Shown: piece by piece, positions 25,355 through 33,794 of the stretch
How the letters are laid out: the number at the start of each line of letters is the position of its first letter
Numbering within the stretch: position 1 is the first letter of the stretch
Assembly (NCBI RefSeq): GCF_008801405.1
Contig: NZ_VZPV01000003.1
Coordinates: 62,001-126,000, forward strand
DNA length: 64,000 bases
From: Ralstonia insidiosa
GTDB taxonomy: Bacteria > Pseudomonadota > Gammaproteobacteria > Burkholderiales > Burkholderiaceae
Direction of reading: 5' to 3'
Notes under the pieces: model-generated
What the model saw: the letters and a program-made list of their open reading frames with translations, nothing else
Database searches by the model: none
What the model was told of the DNA's origin: nothing
Program-made: the position numbers and the translations under genes

Positions 25355-26266
25355 ATGCCTCAACCGTCGATCAAGCAGCTCGAAGCCTTCTGGTGGGCCG
25401 CAACCTGCGCCAATTTCGCCACGGCGGCCGAGCGCGTGCACCTGTCGGTGTCATCGCTGTCCAAGCGCATTGCTGAACTTGAAGCCACGCTGGGCCAGTC
25501 GCTGTTCGACCGCAGCGGCCACCGCGCTGCACTCACCGAGGCGGGCGAGCGCCTGCTGCCCGCCGCGCTGGGTGTGCTCAATGCCATGGCGGCACTCGGC
25601 CAGACGCTGGATGCACGGGCCGAACTCACGGGTCACTGCCGCTTTGGGGTGGGTGATCTTTCAGCGCTGACCTGGTTGCCAGCCTTCGTGGCGGCAGCGC
25701 GGCAGGCACACCCGCAACTGGGGTTGGAGCCCTATGTGGACGTGGGAGGCGTGCTGGAACGCCGCCTGGCCGACGGCGAACTGGACTTTGCGGTGATTGC
25801 GGGCCGATCCTCGCGCAGTGAACTGCTGTCGCAGCCCGTGGGCGCCGCGCACTTTGCCTGGGCCGCCGCGCCCAGCCTGCCGGGTGCGGCCCGTCTGGGT
25901 GCAGTGGCGCTTCTGCAACGCCACCCGTTGGTCACGCTGCCTGCCGGAGCGGGCACCACACGGCTGCTGGATGATTGGTTGCTGGCCAACTGTGCGACGG
26001 TGCAAGAGCGCATCGTATGCAACAGCTGGGGCGCTGTGGCGGGCATGCTGCGGCAAGGCGTGGGGGTGGGTTTTCTGCCTGCGTACTGGGTGCGTGCGCT
26101 GAACTTGCGCGCGGTGGGTGCACGCACGCCGCTGGCACCGTTGCATTACGCCTTCCAGTGGCGACGCGGCGATGCCCGCGCGCTCATCACCGCCATGCAG
26201 CCGTTGGCGCAGACGCAGGTGGATTTTTCCGTTTCCCCCGCATTTGCTGGGGCGATGAGCCTGTGA
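25355..26266 (+). CDS. LysR-type transcriptional regulator
   Basis: The 303-residue protein has the LysR helix-turn-helix (FATAAERVHLSVSSLSKRIAELEATLGQSLFDR) at about residues 18-50 and a substrate-binding domain ending in SPAFAGAMSL. It is divergent from the hydroxy-acid oxidase gene, which with the downstream MFS gene is its likely regulon. The start ATG at 25355 is the only candidate that keeps the full DNA-binding domain. Confidence 0.9.
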   Translation: MPQPSIKQLEAFWWAATCANFATAAERVHLSVSSLSKRIAELEATLGQSLFDRSGHRAALTEAGERLLPAALGVLNAMAALGQTLDARAELTGHCRFGVGDLSALTWLPAFVAAARQAHPQLGLEPYVDVGGVLERRLADGELDFAVIAGRSSRSELLSQPVGAAHFAWAAAPSLPGAARLGAVALLQRHPLVTLPAGAGTTRLLDDWLLANCATVQERIVCNSWGAVAGMLRQGVGVGFLPAYWVRALNLRAVGARTPLAPLHYAFQWRRGDARALITAMQPLAQTQVDFSVSPAFAGAMSL

Positions 26267-26326
26267 TGCGCTGAAAGCGCCTGCAACTTGCCAGCGCAAG
26301 CGCTATCCACGCCCAGGTGCATACGC

Positions 26327-27052
26327 TTAAAGCGATGCCCGCTCCAGAAACTTCCTGATCTCACGAGAGTAGGCGCCAGGATGCGAGAACCTGAACATGT
26401 GGCCGGTGCGCGGCATGACGACTTCCTGCGCGCCCTTGATGCCGTTCAGGAGGATTCCCGCGGCTTCTTTGCCGATCAGCTTGTCTTCCTCGGGCGTCAG
26501 GATCAGCGTGGGGACGTTGATCTTCTTCAACTGGGCCGTATAGTCCGCTGTCTCGATCGAGCGGATGCGGTTGACGTAGGCTTTGTGGGGCGTCTCCTTG
26601 ATGAAGAAGGCGCGACTCTTTCCAGTAGACCAAGGAATCTCCCCCTCCTTGTCAAAGGTCGAAGCCAACTGCGCTGCATGGAACCGAAGGGTCGTCTGCC
26701 GGTAAAACGGCCCGGGAAAGAAGGGTGCAAGCCCTGCCAGCGTCTTGAGCAAGGGCGACGTGATCGGGCTCTTGGCAAAACCACCGGAGATCACCAGGCC
26801 CTGAAGGCCTTTCGGCTGCCGCGTCGCCACCGCGATGGAGGAGACCGCGCCGTATGAGTCGCCAACCAGCACATAGCGCTCGAGGTCCTTCACCTGGTCA
26901 AGGATGAAGTCGGCCAATTTTTCCAGTTCGCGCACGTCGTCCGGCAAACGTAAGGTGCGCATGGCGCGACCCTGCAAGCCGCTCAACTGGTCAAGCTGCC
27001 ACGGGGCTCCGGCAAAGCAAGGGATCATGACCAAGGTGGGCTCTGCTTTCAT
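26327..27052 (-). CDS. Alpha/beta hydrolase
   Basis: The 241-residue protein has the alpha/beta-hydrolase nucleophile elbow G-D-S-Y-G (YVLVGDSYGAVSS) at about residue 85, an Asp/Glu in PTLILTPEEDKLIG and the catalytic His in VVMPRTGHMFRFSHPG. It is soluble, with no export signal. It lies downstream of a LysR gene on the same strand (143 bases). The substrate is unknown. Confidence 0.87.
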   Translation of the reverse strand: MKAEPTLVMIPCFAGAPWQLDQLSGLQGRAMRTLRLPDDVRELEKLADFILDQVKDLERYVLVGDSYGAVSSIAVATRQPKGLQGLVISGGFAKSPITSPLLKTLAGLAPFFPGPFYRQTTLRFHAAQLASTFDKEGEIPWSTGKSRAFFIKETPHKAYVNRIRSIETADYTAQLKKINVPTLILTPEEDKLIGKEAAGILLNGIKGAQEVVMPRTGHMFRFSHPGAYSREIRKFLERASL

Positions 27053-27195
27053 GGGGGGACTCCTGGTGGGGCTGAATCAACGATGGCCCAACTCTAGGAG
27101 GACCGCGGCAATCGATCCAATGGCATCGACACAGCATGTCGATGCACCAGATGCATGGTCCGTCGCCCCCGCCCGTAGCAAGCCCCTGCCGATGT

Positions 27196-28119
27196 TCAGC
27201 CCGCGATCATCATGTTCGTCAGCCACGCAACGGCGGGCTCGTTGGCGCGCCCTCGGGCTCGAATCACGAGTACCTCCCAGGTGGGGAGCGCCAAGGGCAA
27301 TTCAAAAAGGCTCAGCTGCGCGGTCTCCTGCATTTGCAATGCGATTCGCTCTGCAACCACGGCAATCGACTGTGAGGCGCCGACCATGAACGGAACCGCC
27401 AGAAAGCTGGGGCAGGTGACGTTCACCTTGCGGGTGCGGCCGAGGCTCTCCAGCGCATCGTCGACGGCGCCCCGTGTATCGCCGCGCGGCGAGACCAGAA
27501 CGTGGGGCAGTCGAGCGAAGTCATCCAAGTCCATGTGCAGCTTCTTGTCGCGCTTGATCAGAGCCGGGTGGCCCTTGCGCGCGATGCCGATGAAGCGTTC
27601 CTGATGGACCAGCTGGCAATCAAAGCGCTGCGGGATCTCGGCAAAGGAGCCCGACCCCAGCACGATGTCGAGTTCGCCGGCGTCCAGCATGCGCAGCGCG
27701 GTTTCGCTATCGGCTGGCCTGAGCTTCAGCACGGCGTCTGGTGCGGCGGCCTGGATCTTGGCCAGAGCAGGGGCGATGACGGTCAGTACGGCGTGATCGG
27801 TGGCTGCCACCGAAAGCGTCGCTTGCAAACGGCCCGGATCGAACGGGCCACGTGGGCTGGCCACAAGCCTGACAGACTCCAGCACCGCCGCCACTCTCGG
27901 CATCAACTCCACGGTCAGCGGCGTCGGCTCGATCCCGCGGGGGTTACGAATGAAAAGCGGATCATCAAAGGCTGTGCGCAGCCTCGATAGGGCGTGGCTG
28001 GTTGCGGATTGGGACAAATGCAATCTTTCTGCCGCGCGGCCGACGTGCCTTTCAGCCCAAAGCGCCTCAAGCACGACCAGCAGGTTGAGATCGAAACGCG
28101 TCAGATCCAGGGGCTTCAT
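27196..28119 (-). CDS. LysR-type transcriptional regulator, NodD/NahR-like
   Basis: The 307-residue product starts MKPLDLTRFDLNLLVVLEAL and has the helix-turn-helix HVGRAAERLHLSQSATSHALSRL, the form seen in the NodD/NahR/LinR branch that responds to aromatic compounds. The ATG at 28119 follows GAGG; the upstream extension is not family-like. It is transcribed towards the alpha/beta-hydrolase gene, which could be its target. Confidence 0.9.
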   Translation of the reverse strand: MKPLDLTRFDLNLLVVLEALWAERHVGRAAERLHLSQSATSHALSRLRTAFDDPLFIRNPRGIEPTPLTVELMPRVAAVLESVRLVASPRGPFDPGRLQATLSVAATDHAVLTVIAPALAKIQAAAPDAVLKLRPADSETALRMLDAGELDIVLGSGSFAEIPQRFDCQLVHQERFIGIARKGHPALIKRDKKLHMDLDDFARLPHVLVSPRGDTRGAVDDALESLGRTRKVNVTCPSFLAVPFMVGASQSIAVVAERIALQMQETAQLSLFELPLALPTWEVLVIRARGRANEPAVAWLTNMMIAG

Positions 28120-28580
28120 GCTGTGTTCGCCTCGTTGTACATCACTTGAAGCATGGAGCGTTTGTGCGGCCTTTTTTTGGGCATCAAAGTCATCGGGATC
28201 TTGGAGGGGGGATCGGCGGCACCCGGCGTACCCGGCGTCACGATAGCTGGAGCGCCTCGCAACGCTCAGCACAGATCCGAAAAATTCAGTCTGTCAGACA
28301 GGGGATTTATAACTGATTGATTTATAAGGGATTGTTTTGCTCAGGAAAAGCGCGATAAGTCTGCCGGGCCCCAGCAATTGGGCTCCGCGGCACCTCCAGA
28401 TGCGGTGTCTTTTGGCCCCTTGAAATTTCCGCGTGCCTCCCTATTTTAGGTTTCGTCAATGCAGTCGCGGTTCTCGCGCTGCGTGTTTCGATTTGTTTGT
28501 CAGTGGCCTGCCACGGATGGATGAACTGGAGCGCGTAGTTCGGTTCAGTCTCCGTGCAGGCTCGCCTTTAGGAGCCAGCT
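28120..28580. other. Intergenic region upstream of the Hsp20 pair
   Basis: This 461-base gap holds no supported gene. The left part must contain the promoter of the minus-strand LysR gene; around 28288-28335 it is AT-rich, with TATAACTGATTGATTTATAAGG. The right part carries the sigma-32 promoter of the small heat-shock genes. Confidence 0.55.
28419..28446 (+). promoter_or_regulatory. Sigma-32 heat-shock promoter
   Basis: CTTGAAA at 28419-28425 and CCCTATTT at 28439-28446 are 13 bases apart, close to the RpoH consensus CTTGAAA-N11-16-CCCATNT. It lies 135 bases before the first Hsp20 start codon, which leaves a leader of about 125 bases. Confidence 0.75.
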
Positions 28581-29024
28581 ATGAGCGATCTGTTTTTTGG
28601 CACCGATCTGCTGGGCGAATTTGACCGCCTGCAACGGCAGATGGCCAGCCTCTTCGCGGGGGGACCCGCAAGCCTGCGCGCAACGCGCATCGGCACCTTC
28701 CCTCCTGTCAACATTGGCAGCACCGACGACGCCGTCGTCATCGTCGCATTTGCTCCGGGGCTCGATCCCGCGCAAATCGATGTCTCGATCGACAAGGGGC
28801 TGCTGAGCATCAGTGGTGAGCGCAAGCGGCCCGATGTCGAGCTTACGGAGGACACGCGCGTCTACGCAGACGAGCGCTTCGTGGGCCCCTTCCGCCGCGT
28901 GATCGAACTGCCACAGGACGTCGACCCGGAGAAAGTCAATGCACGCTATGTCAACGGCTGTCTAACGATCACTGTCGGCAAATCTGAGGCGTCAAAGCCT
29001 CGCCAGATCACCGTGCAAGGCTGA
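28581..29024 (+). CDS. Small heat-shock protein, Hsp20/alpha-crystallin family
   Basis: The 147-residue protein is an ATP-independent holdase. The alpha-crystallin domain spans about residues 40-145: PPVNIGSTDDAVVIVAFAPG, then DKGLLSISGERKRPD and the C-terminal GCLTITVGKSE. The ATG at 28581 has AGGAG nine bases upstream. It is the first gene of a two-gene heat-shock unit; the second Hsp20 starts 33 bases after its stop. Confidence 0.92.
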   Translation: MSDLFFGTDLLGEFDRLQRQMASLFAGGPASLRATRIGTFPPVNIGSTDDAVVIVAFAPGLDPAQIDVSIDKGLLSISGERKRPDVELTEDTRVYADERFVGPFRRVIELPQDVDPEKVNARYVNGCLTITVGKSEASKPRQITVQG

Positions 29025-29057
29025 GCCACGCCTTGCAGACCAATGACGGAGCACATC

Positions 29058-29477
29058 ATGAATGAGACGACTCAGTTGACCACGCAATCGCAGCCGGGCA
29101 ATGCGGCTGCTTCACGGCGGCAGGCGGAACAGGGCGCTACGAGGCAGACACCGCTGGCGCCACCAGTCGACATCTTTGAGAACAAGCAGGGGATTACTGT
29201 GTATGCCGATCTGCCAGGCGTACCGCGCGAGAAGCTGGATATTCGGGTACAAGACGGCACGCTCACGATCGATGCGGAACTGATGGTGCCCACACCGCCC
29301 GGTCTGCGTTTGCAGCATGGCGAAGTCCGGCACCCGCATTTCTCGCGCACCTTTGTGCTCAGCCCCGACTTTGATGCGTCGCGCATCGATGCTCAACTGC
29401 GCGACGGTGTGCTCAAGCTGACGATTCCGCGCCGCGACGAAGCCAAGCCACGGCGGATCGAGGTCCACGTCGGCTGA
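29058..29477 (+). CDS. Second small heat-shock protein, Hsp20 family
   Basis: The 139-residue product has a Gln/Thr-rich N-terminus and an alpha-crystallin domain from about residue 38 (PVDIFENKQGITVYADLPGV, then DGTLTIDAEL and GVLKLTIPRRDEAKPR). Class A/B pairs of such genes commonly work as co-oligomers. I prefer ATG 29058 because GGAG lies six bases before it; ATG 29043 would add five residues. A terminator follows at 29506. Confidence 0.92.
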   Translation: MNETTQLTTQSQPGNAAASRRQAEQGATRQTPLAPPVDIFENKQGITVYADLPGVPREKLDIRVQDGTLTIDAELMVPTPPGLRLQHGEVRHPHFSRTFVLSPDFDASRIDAQLRDGVLKLTIPRRDEAKPRRIEVHVG

Positions 29478-29505
29478 GCTGATCACACGCCGTGGTTTTT
29501 TTCAG

Positions 29506-29531
29506 AAGCGGGCGCGTTCGCGCCTGCTTTT
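29506..29531 (+). terminator. Rho-independent terminator of the Hsp20 unit
   Basis: A GC-rich stem (AGCGGGCGCG with CGCGCCTGCT around TT) is followed by TTTT, 29 bases past the stop of the second Hsp20 gene. Confidence 0.65.
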
Positions 29532-29612
29532 GATTCCATGCGCCGGTTATGCCGGTTACGCCTGCGTTGCTGGGAGAGGAAGGTGCTGGGTGCACCACTG
29601 GTGGCGAGTGCG

Positions 29613-29717
29613 TCACCTGGGCGGGCCGCGCAAGGCAGTCAGCGCGTGCTGCATCATGATCAGCAATGCAATGGCAAGGGTGTTGCACAGCCAGAACGCA
29701 CGTGCCGCAACTGCCAT
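29613..29717 (-). CDS. Possible small single-span membrane protein (34 aa)
   Basis: A minus-strand ATG at 29717 opens a frame of 34 codons. The middle part (AFWLCNTLAIALLIMMQHAL) forms one hydrophobic segment flanked by charged residues. No strong ribosome binding site precedes it. It lies in the 370-base gap between the Hsp20 pair and the LitR-like gene. It could be a genuine small membrane protein or chance; there is no homology evidence. Confidence 0.25.
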   Translation of the reverse strand: MAVAARAFWLCNTLAIALLIMMQHALTALRGPPR

Positions 29718-29787
29718 TGGCTCTGTGAAATAACAACTCAAATCTGACTCAATTGCACTGAGTCACCGCGTTTTACGCTTCATTTCG

Positions 29788-29826
29788 TTGACGATATTGG
29801 TTGTACAGCGTTTCATAGTGAGTACA
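29788..29826 (+). promoter_or_regulatory. Promoter region with GTACA repeats upstream of litR-like gene
   Basis: TTGACG at 29788-29793 could be a -35 box. TGTACA (29802-29807) and AGTACA (29821-29826) are direct repeats of GTACA spaced 19 bases apart, just before the ribosome binding site TAGGAGA. Such repeats fit autoregulation by a MerR-type protein. The -10 box is not clear. Confidence 0.4.
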
Positions 29827-29847
29827 TGGCACTGCTAGGAGACGAGT

Positions 29848-30822
29848 GTGCAGCACGAAGACAACGCAACGCCCCGGTATCGCAGCGGAACCGCCGCCCG
29901 CATGGCCAAGATGCCTGTATCCACGCTCCGCGTGTGGGAACAGCGCTATGGCGTGATCTCGCCGGCTAAGTCGGAGTCCGGACAGCGTTTGTATTCCGGG
30001 GAGGACGTCAAACGGCTCACGCTCCTAAGGTCTCTTGTGAATCAGGGGCACGCCATCGGTGCGATCGCGCATGCTGCCAGCGCCGAGCTTGAGCAACTGC
30101 TCGAAACGTCCAGCGCGGCTGAAGCGCCTCAGCCACCCCAAGCCCACGCAGTCATTTCGCTTGCCGTCTGCGGCTCACTATTGGCGGAGCGCGTGCGGCG
30201 CAGGAAAGGCACCCTTGCGTCGCTGGGTCTCGATCCGATTACCGAGCTGCCAGCCATCGACGGACAGACGCCGCTGGAGCCACCGCCGCACACAGACGCA
30301 TTGATTGTGGAAGCCGCGTCGTTGCAGCCCGAAACGGCCGAAGCCATCCTGGCCGCGGCACGCAGCTCGGGCGCCAGCGCCGTTGGCGTGATCTACAGCT
30401 TCGGCACGGTGCGCTCCACCGACATGCTTCGTGCCGCAGGCGTGCGGCTGTATCGAGAGCCAAACGCACATAGCGAACTCGATCAGATCCTGCAGGAACT
30501 GTCGCAGCTGGTGCGTGTGGACGCGGTCTACGCAAAGCTGCAGCCCTTGCGGCGTAACGCGCGCCGCTTTACGGACCGCCAGCTAGAGATTTTTGCCAAC
30601 GCGTCGCAGACGATCGCTTGCGAATGCCCGCGCCACCTTGTTGCGCTGATCCGCCAGCTCGATGCATTCGAGCGCTTCAGCGATGGCTGCGCGGTGCGGT
30701 CTTCGCTCGACGAACAACTCCATCGGCACCTCGGCGATGTCGCCAACCGCGCCCGGCTGATGCTTGAAGACGCGATGGAGTTCGCCATTCGCGCGGAAAC
30801 GATGCATCCACCTGCGAGTTAG
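29848..30822 (+). CDS. MerR-family LitR-like light-response regulator, no B12 motif
   Basis: The 324-residue protein starts at a GTG preceded by TAGGAGA. Residues 10-80 form a MerR winged helix (RYRSGTAARMAKMPVSTLRVWEQRYGV, then SGQRLYSGEDVKRL). The C-terminal part has a segment shared with the second MerR protein of this island (ECPRHLVALIRQLDAFERFSD). In LitR/CarH photoreceptors a B12 domain with E/D-x-H-x-x-G follows; that motif is absent, which matches the B12-free class described in Pseudomonas putida, where light sensing comes from a partner LOV protein. No LOV protein is in this window. It heads the folE-cfa-DUF1295-cfa group. Confidence 0.82.
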   Translation: MQHEDNATPRYRSGTAARMAKMPVSTLRVWEQRYGVISPAKSESGQRLYSGEDVKRLTLLRSLVNQGHAIGAIAHAASAELEQLLETSSAAEAPQPPQAHAVISLAVCGSLLAERVRRRKGTLASLGLDPITELPAIDGQTPLEPPPHTDALIVEAASLQPETAEAILAAARSSGASAVGVIYSFGTVRSTDMLRAAGVRLYREPNAHSELDQILQELSQLVRVDAVYAKLQPLRRNARRFTDRQLEIFANASQTIACECPRHLVALIRQLDAFERFSDGCAVRSSLDEQLHRHLGDVANRARLMLEDAMEFAIRAETMHPPAS

Positions 30823-30831
30823 CTACGTATA
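30803..30831 (+). promoter_or_regulatory. ECF-type promoter upstream of folE (copy 1)
   Basis: TGCATCC at 30803-30809, a 16-base spacer and CGTATA at 30826-30831, about 69 bases before the folE start. The -35 element overlaps the last codons of the litR-like gene. The same two boxes with the same spacing occur three more times in this island. Confidence 0.75.
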
Positions 30832-30899
30832 CGTTGCTCAGGAGCCCACCTGAGCCGGCATGGGTGGTGAGTGCGCCGCCCACTTTCGGAGGCAATTCA

Positions 30900-31628
30900 A
30901 TGAAGCTCACTTTAGACCCGCCCGGACTTGCCGGGGCGGTGGGTAGCGTGCCGCTCTCTGTCCGGATTCGGGAGCGATTGATGAGCGCCGGCCATCGCTT
31001 TCATGCGAACGACAACATCGCCGCCTACCTGCGCGATGGCGAGCTCGATCTTCTCCAGGCAGAAGTCGAGGAGCGTCTGCAAGCAGTGCTGCGCGCGCTC
31101 GTCATCGACGTGGAGCAGGACCACAACACCCGGGAAACCGCTCGCCGTGTGGCCAAGATGTTCGTGCGAGAGGTCTTTGCGGGGCGCTATGTCGCGGCGC
31201 CTGAGGTGACGGCGTTCCCGAATGTGGAGCGGCTCAATGAACTGATGGTTGTGGGGCCGCTGCGGGTGCGCAGCGCATGCTCGCACCATCTGTGTCCGGT
31301 GATGGGGCGCGCGTGGGTCGGCGTCATGCCCAGTCAAGATTCGCAGCTGATCGGGCTATCCAAGTACGCACGGCTGATCGACTGGGTCATGAGCCGCCCG
31401 CAGATCCAGGAAGAGGCCATCAAACAGATTGCCGATTTGCTGGAAGAGCGGATGGCGCCCGATGGTCTGGCTGTGGTTCTGGAGGCCGAACACTACTGTA
31501 TGCACTGGCGCGGCACGAAAGACGACCAATCGCGCATGGTCAGCAGTGTGATGCGCGGCGTGTTTCTGACAGACCCGAACCTGCGGCGCGAATTTCTTGC
31601 GCTGCTGCCCGGCCGCAGCCAGGGGTGA
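30900..31628 (+). CDS. folE: GTP cyclohydrolase I
   Basis: This 242-residue enzyme makes 7,8-dihydroneopterin triphosphate from GTP, the first step to folates and pterins. The zinc ligands are in CSHHLCPVMGRAWVG and EAEHYCMHWRG, and the C-terminal SVMRGVFLTDPNLRREFL is typical. An N-terminal extension of about 40 residues precedes the core. ATG 30900 has GGAGG upstream. Its location behind an ECF promoter and a LitR-like gene suggests that it is an extra, stress-induced copy; it may supply the methenyl-tetrahydrofolate antenna of the CRY-DASH photolyase in this island. Confidence 0.92.
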   Translation: MKLTLDPPGLAGAVGSVPLSVRIRERLMSAGHRFHANDNIAAYLRDGELDLLQAEVEERLQAVLRALVIDVEQDHNTRETARRVAKMFVREVFAGRYVAAPEVTAFPNVERLNELMVVGPLRVRSACSHHLCPVMGRAWVGVMPSQDSQLIGLSKYARLIDWVMSRPQIQEEAIKQIADLLEERMAPDGLAVVLEAEHYCMHWRGTKDDQSRMVSSVMRGVFLTDPNLRREFLALLPGRSQG

Positions 31629-31654
31629 GTATTCAACGACGCAAAGAGGCTCCT

Positions 31655-31795
31655 TTGAAGATTCGCCCTTTTCCTGCGCAGCCCCTTGCGGTCATTGGCC
31701 GCATCCATTGGCGGGGCCGTCGCCCGTGGATCAAGGGCGTGCCCTTCTTGCGCCGCGATGCTCGCGACAAGTCGTCTCTGGAGAACTTCCGATGA
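31655..31795 (+). CDS. Possible small basic ORF between folE and cfa
   Basis: A TTG at 31655 opens 46 codons ending in TGA that overlaps the ATG of the next gene. The product would be very basic (RIHWRGRRPWIKGV). The overlap is of the type used for translational coupling, and the gap between folE and cfa is otherwise unexplained, but there is no homology and the start codon is weak. Chance is quite possible. Confidence 0.25.
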   Translation: MKIRPFPAQPLAVIGRIHWRGRRPWIKGVPFLRRDARDKSSLENFR

Positions 31796-32991
31796 CCGCC
31801 ACGCAGTCCCTTGCCTGGGTACCGTCCCATGTTCCCGCCGCAGGGCGTCTTTTCGTGGCGCTGGCCGGTCGGTTGCGGCACGGCTTCTTCCACCTTGTCA
31901 CGCCCGACGGCGAGATGCACATCGGTAACGCCGGCTCGCCGCTGCTCGCCGATCTGCGCATCCTGGACTGGCGCGCTTGTGCACGCATCTTGCGAAGCGG
32001 CGATGTGGGCTTTGCCGAGGCCTATCGCGACGGATGGATCGATTCGGGCAACCTGACGAGCCTGCTGCGTTTAGCGATCGTCAACGCTGCCACGCTAGAC
32101 CAGGCAATCTTCGGGAATGCGCTTGCGCGCTCGCTCCTGCGCCTGCGCCACCTCCTGCGCAGGAACAGCCGCCGTGGCAGTCGCCGCAATATCCACTTGC
32201 ATTACGACCTGGGTAACGATTTTTATCGGCTCTGGCTTGACGAGGGCATGGCGTACTCGTCGGCGTGGTTCAACGGCAACGTACACGGCAGTCTGGCCGA
32301 TGCGCAGACTGCCAAGTATCAGCGCGCATGCGATCTGCTGAGGGTCGGGCCGGGTATGGATGTGCTTGAGATCGGTTGCGGCTGGGGCGGTCTCATGGAG
32401 ATGGCCTGTGGGCGGGGCGCGCGTGTGCATGGCATCACGCTGTCAGAAGAGCAGCGCCGCTACACGGCAGCGCGCCTTGCTGGTGAGCCGCAGGCCCGCG
32501 TCGAGCTGCGCGATTACCGTGATCTTGATGCCGCGTACGACGCCATCGCCTCGATCGAGATGTTCGAGGCGGTGGGCGAGTCCTACTGGGCAACCTATTT
32601 TCAGACGCTGGCGCGCTGTCTACGCCATGGCGGTCGGGCCTTGGTACAGAGCATCACCATTGATGCGGCGCATTTCGAGCGCTACCGCTCCGGCACCGAT
32701 TTCATTCAGCAATTCATCTTCCCGGGTGGCATGCTGCCCAGTCGCGAGCGCTTTATCCGCCTGGCGGAGCAGCACGGCATGCGTGTGATTGACCGGCTCG
32801 ACTTTGGCGGCGATTACGCTGAGACGCTGCGCCGCTGGAGCCAACGTTTCGAAGCGCGTCTTGATGCGGTGCGCTCGCTCGGCTTTGACGACGCCTTCAT
32901 CCGCATCTGGCGGCTGTACTTCGCCTATTGCGAGGCCGGCTTCGAAGAGGGGCGGATCGGCGTGTCGCAGTTCCTGCTCGAACGGGGGTGA
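31792..32991 (+). CDS. cfa: Cyclopropane-fatty-acid-synthase family methyltransferase
   Basis: The 399-residue enzyme should methylate unsaturated acyl chains of membrane phospholipids with SAM. Motifs present are HYDLGNDFYRLWLDEGMAYS, motif I LEIGCGWGGLMEMA, the active-site segment SIEMFEAVGESYWATYF and the terminal FIFPGGMLPS. Length and order match E. coli Cfa. ATG 31792 has GGAGAAC upstream. It follows folE and precedes DUF1295 by two bases. In singlet-oxygen and light responses such enzymes change membrane lipids; some relatives start furan fatty acid synthesis. Confidence 0.92.
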   Translation: MTATQSLAWVPSHVPAAGRLFVALAGRLRHGFFHLVTPDGEMHIGNAGSPLLADLRILDWRACARILRSGDVGFAEAYRDGWIDSGNLTSLLRLAIVNAATLDQAIFGNALARSLLRLRHLLRRNSRRGSRRNIHLHYDLGNDFYRLWLDEGMAYSSAWFNGNVHGSLADAQTAKYQRACDLLRVGPGMDVLEIGCGWGGLMEMACGRGARVHGITLSEEQRRYTAARLAGEPQARVELRDYRDLDAAYDAIASIEMFEAVGESYWATYFQTLARCLRHGGRALVQSITIDAAHFERYRSGTDFIQQFIFPGGMLPSRERFIRLAEQHGMRVIDRLDFGGDYAETLRRWSQRFEARLDAVRSLGFDDAFIRIWRLYFAYCEAGFEEGRIGVSQFLLERG

Positions 32992-32993
32992 GC

Positions 32994-33770
32994 ATGTCGG
33001 TATTTGGTGTTGCCATCATTGCGCTGTTGTTTCTGATGGCCGTGTTCAGTGCCGTGTGGGCGTGGCAGTTGCCCAACGAGAACGCCGGCATGATCGACCC
33101 GGTGTGGGCATTTTCGCTCGGCGTGGTGGCATTGCTCTATGCGTGGCTCGGTACGGGGGCTGAGCAGGCGCGCGTACTGGTCGGCGTGGGTGGTGCGGTA
33201 TGGGGGTGCCGACTCGGTTGGCACTTGTGGCGCCGCAATTTTGGTAAGCCGGAAGACGCGCGCTATCGCAAGCTACGTGAGGAATGGGGCGCAGCGGCAC
33301 CGAGGAAGATGTTCGGCTTCTTCCAGCTGCAGGCCGCGGTGTCGATGTTCCTCTCGATTGCGTTTGCCGTGCCGAGCTACCGGCCCGAATCGCCAAGCAT
33401 GTTCGCCATGGCGGCTGCAGTCATGCTGTGGGGGATCGCGGTGGTCGGGGAAGCATTGGCCGACAGGCAGCTGCGCAGGTTTGCCGCCGATCCGGCCCAC
33501 CGCGGCAAGACGTGCCGAGTGGGGCTGTGGCGCTACTCGCGGCATCCGAACTACTTCTTTGAATGCGTGCATTGGCTCGCCTATGTGCCGTTGGCGATTG
33601 GCGCGCCGGGAGCGTGGCTGACGCTGCTGCCACCGGTGGCGATGGCGTGGCTGCTCGTGAAGGTCTCGGGCGTTCCCATGCTGGAAGCCCACATGCGCGC
33701 CACGCGCGACGACTACGCCGAGTACGCGCGTACCACGAGCGTTCTGATCCCCTGGCCGCCACGCCATTGA
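32994..33770 (+). CDS. DUF1295 membrane protein (steroid 5-alpha-reductase-like)
   Basis: This 258-residue protein has about six to seven spans and the DUF1295/isoprenylcysteine-methyltransferase-like end LWRYSRHPNYFFECVHWLAY followed by PMLEAHMRATRDDYAEYARTTS. Members resemble 3-oxo-5-alpha-steroid 4-dehydrogenases and are thought to reduce lipid double bonds. It starts two bases after the cfa stop and ends 24 bases before the second cfa-like gene, so it very likely acts on the same lipids. Confidence 0.88.
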   Translation: MSVFGVAIIALLFLMAVFSAVWAWQLPNENAGMIDPVWAFSLGVVALLYAWLGTGAEQARVLVGVGGAVWGCRLGWHLWRRNFGKPEDARYRKLREEWGAAAPRKMFGFFQLQAAVSMFLSIAFAVPSYRPESPSMFAMAAAVMLWGIAVVGEALADRQLRRFAADPAHRGKTCRVGLWRYSRHPNYFFECVHWLAYVPLAIGAPGAWLTLLPPVAMAWLLVKVSGVPMLEAHMRATRDDYAEYARTTSVLIPWPPRH

Positions 33771-33794
33771 TGTGCAGACCCAAGGAGACCACAC

